A stretch of DNA of 7,435 bases from Clostridiales bacterium (lineage in GTDB: Bacteria > Bacillota > Clostridia > Tissierellales > Dethiosulfatibacteraceae). Both the position numbers and the translations under genes were made by a program. Positions within the stretch are counted from its first letter, which is position 1. Every line of letters begins with the position of its first letter. Shown here piece by piece: positions 1-5,014 of the stretch. The stretch is taken from the NCBI GenBank assembly GCA_003539375.1, contig DPPH01000234.1, forward strand, positions 1-7,435, read 5' to 3'. The notes under the pieces are model-generated. The model searched no databases. It was not told the DNA's origin and worked only from the letters and a program-made list of their open reading frames with translations.

Positions 1-271
1 TTGATATATCAAATCCAGTTACTCTTTCCTTTAATCCTGCCCTATATATTTTAGAAGCATATATCAATCCTATGCCATCTGGAGTTACTATATCTCCAGA
101 GTTTATAACTCTAAGAAGATCTTTATCTTCTTGACACATCATTATTATTTCAGTATTAGGGGTAAATACTGATTTCTTTTTACCTTTAGCTAAAGTATCT
201 AAGAGTATTTCTTCTACTTCTGTAAATTTTAAATTGTTAATTTTTACTCCTAAAATAGATGTTCTCTTCAT
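1..271 (-). CDS. tagA: WecG/TagA/CpsF-family glycosyltransferase, N-terminal fragment
   Basis: Only the first 90 residues lie in the window; the gene continues past the left edge. The reading frame opens MKRTSILGVKINNLKF and carries the family's N-terminal landmarks: FTPNTEII (residues 36-43), a PDGIGLIYASK segment (64-74) and ERVTGFD (82-88). In TagA enzymes the Thr of TPN and the Asp of PDG are active-site residues; here they fall at T37 and D65, the same numbers I recall for the studied Thermoanaerobacter TagA. Family members add N-acetylmannosamine or a related sugar to undecaprenyl-diphospho-GlcNAc at the inner membrane face, an early step in wall teichoic acid or similar wall glycopolymer synthesis. 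The ATG at 271-269 follows a GAGG ribosome binding site at 280-277. The gene is divergent from the secreted protein at 426. The family is clear; the exact sugar and polymer are inferred, so the symbol is provisional. Confidence 0.88.
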   Translation of the reverse strand, partial: MKRTSILGVKINNLKFTEVEEILLDTLAKGKKKSVFTPNTEIIMMCQEDKDLLRVINSGDIVTPDGIGLIYASKIYRAGLKERVTGFDIS

Positions 272-298
272 AATTACCTCAGTTTAAATGATTTATTT

Positions 299-307
299 AT
301 TTTAACA
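299..307 (-). promoter_or_regulatory. possible extended -10 promoter element for the tagA-like gene
   Basis: On the minus strand TGTTAAAAT (307-299) fits an extended -10 element, TGnTAnAAT, about 28 bases upstream of the ATG at 271. No convincing -35 hexamer lies at the usual distance. In DNA this AT-rich such matches arise easily by chance, so this is a weak call. Confidence 0.3.
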
Positions 308-362
308 ATATACAAGAATATATATTATCATGATATTATTTAAATTTCTATGATATTTTTCA

Positions 363-391
363 TTGATAATATTTAATTAATAATTTAAAAT
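363..391 (+). promoter_or_regulatory. sigma-A-type promoter for the secreted protein gene
   Basis: TTGATA (363-368) and TAAAAT (386-391) are separated by exactly 17 bases, a good match to the vegetative consensus. Transcription would begin near 398, leaving a leader of roughly 28 bases before the start codon at 426. The rest of the 272-410 gap is very AT-rich and shows no gene or other clear structure. Confidence 0.55.
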
Positions 392-410
392 AATAATAAT
401 GTTATAAAAA

Positions 411-416
411 AAGGAG
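411..416 (+). promoter_or_regulatory. ribosome binding site that places the start at TTG 426
   Basis: AAGGAG directly abuts an in-frame TTG at 417, which leaves no spacing, but lies nine bases before a second in-frame TTG at 426. The second is the workable start and also gives a cleaner signal peptide, beginning MKKKS. Confidence 0.75.
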
Positions 417-425
417 TTGAAATTT

Positions 426-962
426 TTGAAAAAGAAATCTATTATCATTTTAATAATTTCCATTATTTTAATTTATCCTATACTTGGTTTTTCCTCAGAT
501 ACTGCTGAAAGTGATGATCCTCTAATTACTCTTAGTTATCTGGACTATCGTTTAGATGAAGTAAATAGTGAGTTCAGTGAAAATATAAGTAATCAAAGTA
601 TAATAGTTGAAGATCTCGAATCTACTATTAAAGAACAAGCAGAATTAATATCTTCATTAAAAGACGATATAAATAATTTGAAAGTATCTTCAAGCACTTT
701 AGAAGTAGTCGAATTATCAGGAAAACAAAAAATAATATTAGAAGCAGGTTCTGAAATAATTTTAAGAGCTGGTACTGCTTATGCTATAACATCTGACCAG
801 GGCGGTTTATCTGATGTAACTTCAGGAGTTGATATAAAACAAGATGAATCAATTCCTCGAAATCATCAATTAATAATACCTAGAAGCGATGGTAGAGGCG
901 TATATGTAGATAATTATGCAATATTTATGGTAACTGGAGTTTATGAAATAATCGATTATTAA
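426..962 (+). CDS. small secreted coiled-coil protein of unknown function
   Basis: I do not recognise a named family. The 178-residue product begins at TTG 426, chosen from the ribosome binding site spacing. Residues 1-24 are a typical signal peptide: three lysines, then a hydrophobic run ending LGFSS, with no lipobox cysteine. An acidic stretch with DDPLITLSYLD (30-40) follows. Residues about 54-86 form a predicted coiled coil with hydrophobic residues at V61, L64, I68, I75, L78, I82 and L85, a regular heptad pattern. The C-terminal part (about 92-178) looks like a compact beta-rich domain: GSEIILRAGTAYAI (108-121), GGLSDVTSG (126-134), a PRNH (144-147), IIPRSDGRGV (150-159) and a final IFMVTGVYEI. 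There are no other membrane segments, no sorting motif and no cysteine. It should be released or held in the wall by its coiled coil. It is a single-gene unit with its own promoter and terminator. From memory, similar GG-SDVT and PRSDGRG modules occur in other clostridial secreted proteins; no function is claimed. Confidence 0.85.
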   Translation: MKKKSIIILIISIILIYPILGFSSDTAESDDPLITLSYLDYRLDEVNSEFSENISNQSIIVEDLESTIKEQAELISSLKDDINNLKVSSSTLEVVELSGKQKIILEAGSEIILRAGTAYAITSDQGGLSDVTSGVDIKQDESIPRNHQLIIPRSDGRGVYVDNYAIFMVTGVYEIIDY

Positions 963-984
963 AGCACTTTTTAAGTGCTTTAAT
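958..984 (+). terminator. bidirectional hairpin terminator between convergent genes
   Basis: A perfect 12-bp stem (958-969 with 973-984) closes on a 3-base loop. On the plus strand it is followed by TTTT and, after ACAC, another T run, so it should end the secreted-protein transcript. The stem covers the stop codons of both flanking genes (960-962 plus, 980-982 minus). Its minus-strand exit is less T-rich, so termination that way is probably weaker. Confidence 0.8.
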
Positions 985-2188
985 TTTTACACTTTTTTAT
1001 TGCTTCTGGCATGAATTCAATTATATCTTTTGCTATTAAGGATTCCTGTCCATATTTGTTTGCTGCCATATCTCCAGCCAATCCGTGAATAAAAACTCCA
1101 AGTTTAGAAGCATCAAAGCTACCATACCCTTGACCAATTAATGATACAATAATTCCTGTTAAAACATCTCCACTTCCTGCTGTTGCCATGCCAGGATTAC
1201 CTGTCTTATTTATATAATAATCTCCTTTAGGATTTACCACTACCGTATTCGATTTTTTTAAAACTACAACTACATTATATTTTTTAGCAAAATCAGTAGC
1301 TATTTCTTTCGGGTTTTTTAAAATTTCACTTATTGTTTTTTTTGTAAGTCTACTCATTTCACCAGGATGAGGAGTTATTACAATGTCTTCTCCCTTTTTT
1401 AAAACATCTGGTTTATCAGATATACAGTTTAAACCATCTGCATCTAAGACTACTGGTTTTTTTACTCTTTGTATAACCTTTTTAACTAAGGTTTCCCTAC
1501 TTTCATCCCATCCTAATCCAGGGCCTAGGGCAATTGCATCAGACTTTTCAATTTTCTTTAGAATTTCATCTGCATTATTATCAAAATAAGGTTTTTGGCT
1601 TGCTATTGATTCTACTATTACCTCTTCAAACTTAATCGATAAAATCTCTGCAATAGAACTGGGAACAACACTATATACAAGTCCGGAACCCATTCTTAAA
1701 GAGGCTGTTGATGCCAGGTATATTGATCCTGACATACCAAAACTCCCACCTATTATCGATACTTTACCGTAAGTTCCCTTATGGCTTTCTTCTTTTCTTT
1801 TACTAATAAATATTGGTGGATTTTTTAAATTAAAATTTATATTTTCTTCTATTAATGCTACTGCTAGAGCATATTCTTTTTCATGGGTAATAGATAGATT
1901 AACATATATGATTTCACTTTCTGAATTATTCAAAATTCCATAGGGTGCTCCATTTTCATCATGTCTTATTTTTATATTTTTCCATGAAGTCTTTCCTATT
2001 CCAGTACCAACTGCTTTTGCAACTGCTTCTTTACATGCAAAAAAACCAGCAACTGTCTCACTGTTAAATCTTTTTTTTTCTAAATATTTTACTTCTTCCG
2101 AATCAAAAATTTTATCTATGAATTTTTGATTATTTTTTAATTTGTCTATTCTGCTTACTTTTACTACGTCTAGACCTATTTTTTTCAT
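980..2188 (-). CDS. acpS-nnrD: AcpS-NnrD fusion: holo-ACP synthase / ADP-dependent NAD(P)H-hydrate dehydratase
   Basis: A single uninterrupted frame of 402 residues joins two enzymes. Residues 1-115 are holo-ACP synthase, which moves phosphopantetheine from CoA to the acyl carrier protein serine. It shows GLDVVKVSRI (5-14, metal ligand D7), FACKEAVAKAVGTG (50-63, E54) and LSITHEKEYALA (98-109). After a linker of about 20 residues, 138-402 is the ribokinase-fold NnrD, which uses ADP to dehydrate S-NADHX/S-NADPHX back to NADH/NADPH. It shows GGSFGMSG (147-154), GPGLG (222-226), DADGLN (249-254), TPHPGEM (272-278) and GMATAGSGDVLTG (333-345, putative catalytic D341). Both halves are near full family length with key residues intact. 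NnrD is usually fused to the NnrE epimerase; no such domain is present. The ATG at 2188 is preferred over TTG 2194 on ribosome binding site spacing. Promoter: 2235-2207. Confidence 0.95.
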   Translation of the reverse strand: MKKIGLDVVKVSRIDKLKNNQKFIDKIFDSEEVKYLEKKRFNSETVAGFFACKEAVAKAVGTGIGKTSWKNIKIRHDENGAPYGILNNSESEIIYVNLSITHEKEYALAVALIEENINFNLKNPPIFISKRKEESHKGTYGKVSIIGGSFGMSGSIYLASTASLRMGSGLVYSVVPSSIAEILSIKFEEVIVESIASQKPYFDNNADEILKKIEKSDAIALGPGLGWDESRETLVKKVIQRVKKPVVLDADGLNCISDKPDVLKKGEDIVITPHPGEMSRLTKKTISEILKNPKEIATDFAKKYNVVVVLKKSNTVVVNPKGDYYINKTGNPGMATAGSGDVLTGIIVSLIGQGYGSFDASKLGVFIHGLAGDMAANKYGQESLIAKDIIEFMPEAIKKCKN

Positions 2189-2194
2189 CACCAA

Positions 2195-2200
2195 ATCACC
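2195..2200 (-). promoter_or_regulatory. ribosome binding site that places the acpS-nnrD start
   Basis: On the minus strand GGTGAT (2200-2195) matches the 3' half of the consensus GGAGGTGAT and lies six bases before ATG 2188. In-frame TTG 2194 and GTG 2191 are too close to it, so the protein should begin MKKIGLD. Confidence 0.6.
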
Positions 2201-2206
2201 AATTAG

Positions 2207-2235
2207 ATTATATAATCTTAGCTATTAAATGTAAA
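2207..2235 (-). promoter_or_regulatory. sigma-A-type promoter for acpS-nnrD
   Basis: On the minus strand TTTACA (2235-2230) and TATAAT (2212-2207) are spaced by exactly 17 bases. Transcription would begin near 2200, so the leader would be only about 12 bases and start at or just before the ribosome binding site. The -10 element lies in a 14-base perfect palindrome, AGATTATATAATCT (2205-2218). Confidence 0.65.
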
Positions 2236-2242
2236 CAATCAA

Positions 2243-2271
2243 TTGACAGATATAGATTAATATATAATAAT
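2243..2271 (+). promoter_or_regulatory. sigma-A-type promoter for upp
   Basis: A perfect TTGACA (2243-2248) lies upstream of upp. At the standard 17-base spacing the -10 is AATAAT (2266-2271, five of six consensus bases). A perfect TATAAT (2263-2268) also exists, but only 14 bases away. The -35 is convincing and the exact -10 is ambiguous. This promoter lies back to back with the one for acpS-nnrD, with seven bases between the two -35 hexamers. Confidence 0.6.
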
Positions 2272-2300
2272 ATATATAGAAAAAATGAGAGGAGCTTATA

Positions 2301-2933
2301 ATGAAGGATAAAGTAAATTTAATAGTACATCCATTAATCCAACACAAACTTACATTACTTAGAGACAAAAATACATCTTCAAAGGATTTTAGACAACTTG
2401 TAAATGAAGTTTCAATGCTAATGGCTTATGAGGTTACCAGAAGTCTACCTTTGGAAGATAAAGTAATTGAGACACCTATCTGCAAGACAACAGGTAAAGC
2501 TTTAAGCGGCCTTGATGTTGCGATAGTGCCAATAATGAGAGCTGGAATGGGTATGGTAGAAGGTATGTTGAATTTAATACCAACTGCGAAAGTAGGACAT
2601 ATAGGGATTTACAGAGATGAAGAAACTATACAACCAGTAGAATACTACTGCAAATTGCCATCAGATATATCTGAAAGACTTGTAATAGTTACAGATCCAA
2701 TGTTAGCAACTGGCGGTTCGTTAAGAGATGCTATCACAATGCTTAAAAAAAGAGGGGCTGTAGATATTAAAGCAATGGTTTTAGTTTCCACAGAACATGG
2801 AATCAATGAAGTTCATAAAGTACATCCTGATGTTGAAATTTTTACTATATCTATAGATGAAGGACTAAATGAAAATAGCTATATAGTACCTGGTTTAGGT
2901 GATGCTGGTGATAGATTGTTTGGTACAAAATAA
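2301..2933 (+). CDS. upp: uracil phosphoribosyltransferase
   Basis: This cytosolic enzyme makes UMP from uracil and PRPP in pyrimidine salvage. The product is 210 residues, the usual length. It begins with the family's HPLIQHKLTLLRD (10-22), then IVPIMRAGMGMVEGML (75-90), LIPTAKVGHIGIYRD (92-106), VEYYCKLP (113-120), the PRPP-binding loop TDPMLATGGS (131-140) and the uracil-binding end YIVPGLGDAGDRLFGTK (194-210). AGAGGAG (2288-2294) sits six bases before the ATG. Some positions differ from the Bacillus subtilis protein as I recall it: ILRAGLGMVDG is IMRAGMGMVEG here, and AAPEG is STEHG (163-167). The substrate-binding loops are unchanged, so activity is expected, but the gene may be a divergent paralogue. 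It stands alone between its own promoter and terminator, with no uraA or pyrR next to it in the window. Confidence 0.96.
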   Translation: MKDKVNLIVHPLIQHKLTLLRDKNTSSKDFRQLVNEVSMLMAYEVTRSLPLEDKVIETPICKTTGKALSGLDVAIVPIMRAGMGMVEGMLNLIPTAKVGHIGIYRDEETIQPVEYYCKLPSDISERLVIVTDPMLATGGSLRDAITMLKKRGAVDIKAMVLVSTEHGINEVHKVHPDVEIFTISIDEGLNENSYIVPGLGDAGDRLFGTK

Positions 2934-2943
2934 GTATATTAAA

Positions 2944-2985
2944 AATAAAAGCAAAAATCTCTATTTTGAGATTTTTGCTTTTATT
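2944..2985 (+). terminator. bidirectional hairpin terminator between upp and dxs
   Basis: A perfect 18-bp stem (2944-2961 with 2968-2985) has a 6-base loop, with A-rich and T-rich outer arms, so it can end transcription from either side. It starts 10 bases after the upp stop codon (2931-2933), and its right arm reaches into the dxs stop codon (2984-2986, minus strand). Confidence 0.9.
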
Positions 2986-4849
2986 ATTTTAAACTCATAA
3001 TTTTTTCATAAATACCTTTTTCAGATAATTGATATCTGTCTAAGATATCCTCTACAGTTCCATGTTCTATGAATTTATTTGGAAGGGTTAAGTAATCTAT
3101 ATTAATATTTTTATTTTCCTTATATATTTTTACAGAAATTCTATCTTTAATACTTGTATCTTCAAGACTTTCATCTATGATTAATAGGTGGCCTGTTTTA
3201 TTTGAAGATTTTATAATGAAACTTAAGTCTAAAGGTTTAATACATCTCATATATATAACTTCACAATTCACACCGTCTTTTTCGGCTCTATTTGCAGCTT
3301 TTAAAGCTTCTTGTGTCATTCTGCCATGAGTTACTATAGTGAGGTCCTTTCCTTCCTTTAAAACTTCATTTTCAAAAGGATTAAAATTTTTATAATCACA
3401 TTCTAAACTATCTTTAACTGAACCTCTAGGATACCGCACTGCTACAGGAGAATTCATATTATTAATGCTGTATTCTAGTACTTTTTCCAATTCTTGATAA
3501 TCACCAGGAGTAAAAACTGTTATATTTGGAATATTAGTCAAAAACGATGTATCGAAAACTCCTTGGTGTGTTTCTCCATCCTTGCCAACAATACCAGCTC
3601 TATCTATTCCAAAAACCACATGGAGGTTCTGCATTGCAACATCATGTATAATTTGATCGTAAGCTCTCTGCAAAAATGTTGAGTATACAGCAAATACCGG
3701 GACTAATCCATTCGAAGCCATTCCTGCCGCTAAAGTAACTCCGTGTTGCTCCGCTATACCTACATCAAAAAATCTTTCAGGATATTTAGCTGCAAACTCA
3801 TTGAGGCCGGTACCATCTTTCATAGCTGCAGTAATCGCTACAACATTTTTATTTTTTTCAGCAATAGAAGTTAGCTTGTTTCCAAAGACAGAAGAAAAAG
3901 TAATTTTTTTTGTATTTATGCTTTGACCTTTAGCAACATCAAAATTACCAACCCCATGATATAAATCAGGATTTTCTTCAGCTAGCTTGTAACCCTTACC
4001 TTTAACAGTACAAACATGTAATAATACAGGATTGTCAATTTCTTTTATTTTTTTTAATACCTGTACAATACTTTCAACATCATGACCATCTACCGGGCCT
4101 ATATATCTGTATCCTAATTCCTCGAAAAACATACCTCCATTAACTATAGTTGTCTTAAGGCCTTCTTTTATTTTTCTTATAAGTTTAATTATCTTGTTTC
4201 CTATTCCTGGAATTTTAGATAATAGGTTCTCTAACTTTTCTTTAAATTTATAATAAGATTTATTAGTTCTTAACTTATTTAAATGATTTGATATAGCACC
4301 AACATTTTCAGATATAGACATTTCGTTTTCGTTTAGAATTACTGTCATTTTAGACTTTCTCTTGCCACCTTCATTTAGTGCTTCAAGAGCCATTCCACCA
4401 GTTAATGCACCATCTCCAATAATAGCAGCTATATCATAGTGTTCTCCTGCTAAATCCCTTGCTCTTGCAATACCAAGAGCTGCAGATATTGATGTGCTGC
4501 TGTGTCCTGCTTCAAAAACATCATGGGAACTTTCAGATCTTTTTATAAAACCACTTAATCCATCGGTCTTTCTTATAGTATTTATAAGATCTTTTCTGCC
4601 AGTTAAAATTTTATGGATATATGATTGATGACCTACGTCCCATATGAGTTTATCTTTAGGTGAATCATATACATAGTGAATAGCAACAGTTAATTCTACC
4701 ACTCCTAAATTAGAAGCTAGATGTCCTCCTGTTTGTGAAATAGTATTGATTAAAAAATCTCTGATCTCTTCACATAAAAACTTTAGCTCATCAATATTTA
4801 ATTTTTTTAAATCTTCTGGTGAGTTTATTTTATCTAAATATTTATACAT
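2984..4849 (-). CDS. dxs: 1-deoxy-D-xylulose-5-phosphate synthase
   Basis: This thiamine-diphosphate enzyme condenses pyruvate with glyceraldehyde 3-phosphate, the first step of the MEP isoprenoid pathway; the product also feeds thiamine and pyridoxal synthesis in many bacteria. The protein is 621 residues, the normal length. Seen in order: GGHLASNLG (41-49, H43), WDVGHQSYIHKILTGR (70-85), GHSSTSISAALG (115-126), the thiamine-diphosphate and magnesium motif GDGALTGGM (145-153) with NENEMS (173-178), the transketolase pyrimidine domain with FFDVGIAEQHGVTLAAGMA (360-378, catalytic E367), GKDGETHQG (422-430, H428), and AVRYPRG (470-476) before the C-terminal transketolase domain. AAGGAA (4860-4855) precedes the ATG by five bases. 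The gene has its own extended -10 promoter and is separated from groEL by the groEL terminator, so it is probably expressed independently of heat shock. Confidence 0.98.
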   Translation of the reverse strand: MYKYLDKINSPEDLKKLNIDELKFLCEEIRDFLINTISQTGGHLASNLGVVELTVAIHYVYDSPKDKLIWDVGHQSYIHKILTGRKDLINTIRKTDGLSGFIKRSESSHDVFEAGHSSTSISAALGIARARDLAGEHYDIAAIIGDGALTGGMALEALNEGGKRKSKMTVILNENEMSISENVGAISNHLNKLRTNKSYYKFKEKLENLLSKIPGIGNKIIKLIRKIKEGLKTTIVNGGMFFEELGYRYIGPVDGHDVESIVQVLKKIKEIDNPVLLHVCTVKGKGYKLAEENPDLYHGVGNFDVAKGQSINTKKITFSSVFGNKLTSIAEKNKNVVAITAAMKDGTGLNEFAAKYPERFFDVGIAEQHGVTLAAGMASNGLVPVFAVYSTFLQRAYDQIIHDVAMQNLHVVFGIDRAGIVGKDGETHQGVFDTSFLTNIPNITVFTPGDYQELEKVLEYSINNMNSPVAVRYPRGSVKDSLECDYKNFNPFENEVLKEGKDLTIVTHGRMTQEALKAANRAEKDGVNCEVIYMRCIKPLDLSFIIKSSNKTGHLLIIDESLEDTSIKDRISVKIYKENKNINIDYLTLPNKFIEHGTVEDILDRYQLSEKGIYEKIMSLK

Positions 4850-4882
4850 ATAAATTCCTTACTTTCATTTTTTTACTATAAC

Positions 4883-4891
4883 ATTATAACA
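4883..4891 (-). promoter_or_regulatory. extended -10 promoter for dxs
   Basis: The minus strand carries TGTTATAAT (4891-4883), a perfect extended -10 element (TGnTATAAT). The -35 region at 17-base spacing is poor, as is common for this promoter class. Transcription would start near 4876, giving a leader of about 27 bases, too short for a riboswitch. Confidence 0.6.
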
Positions 4892-4933
4892 TATTAAATA
4901 ATCTTATAAAATTTAAATTAGTTAATAATTTAT

Positions 4934-4985
4934 AAAATTTAATAAAAATATAAACCCACTATAGGAAATTTCCTATAATGGGTTT
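4934..4985 (-). terminator. groEL transcription terminator
   Basis: The arms 4952-4968 and 4969-4985 are inverted repeats of 17 bases with one imperfect pair (4959/4978). In minus-strand RNA that pair is a G-U wobble, so the stem is continuous, with a real loop of about four bases (AAUU). On the minus strand a T-rich tract follows (ATATTTTTATT, 4951-4941). It begins 29 bases after the groEL stop codon. The core TATAGGAAATTTCCTATA (4960-4977) is a perfect palindrome. Confidence 0.85.
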
Positions 4986-5014
4986 GATTAATTATTATTC
5001 TTAACTTGGGTTTA

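Noticed and set aside
320..375. Loosely repeated TGATATT/TGATAAT motifs and a short TATCATGATA palindrome upstream of the secreted protein gene
   Set aside because: The copies are short, irregularly spaced and expected in DNA this rich in A and T.
1383..1589. Plus-strand open frame of 68 codons
   Set aside because: It lies wholly antisense to the NnrD half of the fusion, has no ribosome binding site of note and no protein-like pattern.
2040..2090. Possible frameshift at the run of T in the AcpS coding region
   Set aside because: The frame reads through with AcpS motifs intact on both sides (FACKEAVAKA before the linker, GLDVVKVSRI at the N-terminus).
3494..3682. Plus-strand open frame of 62 codons
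   Set aside because: It is antisense to conserved dxs coding sequence and its product resembles no known protein.
4850..4930. Possible riboswitch in the dxs leader
   Set aside because: The predicted leader is only about 27 bases and shows no thiamine-box or other conserved riboswitch sequence.
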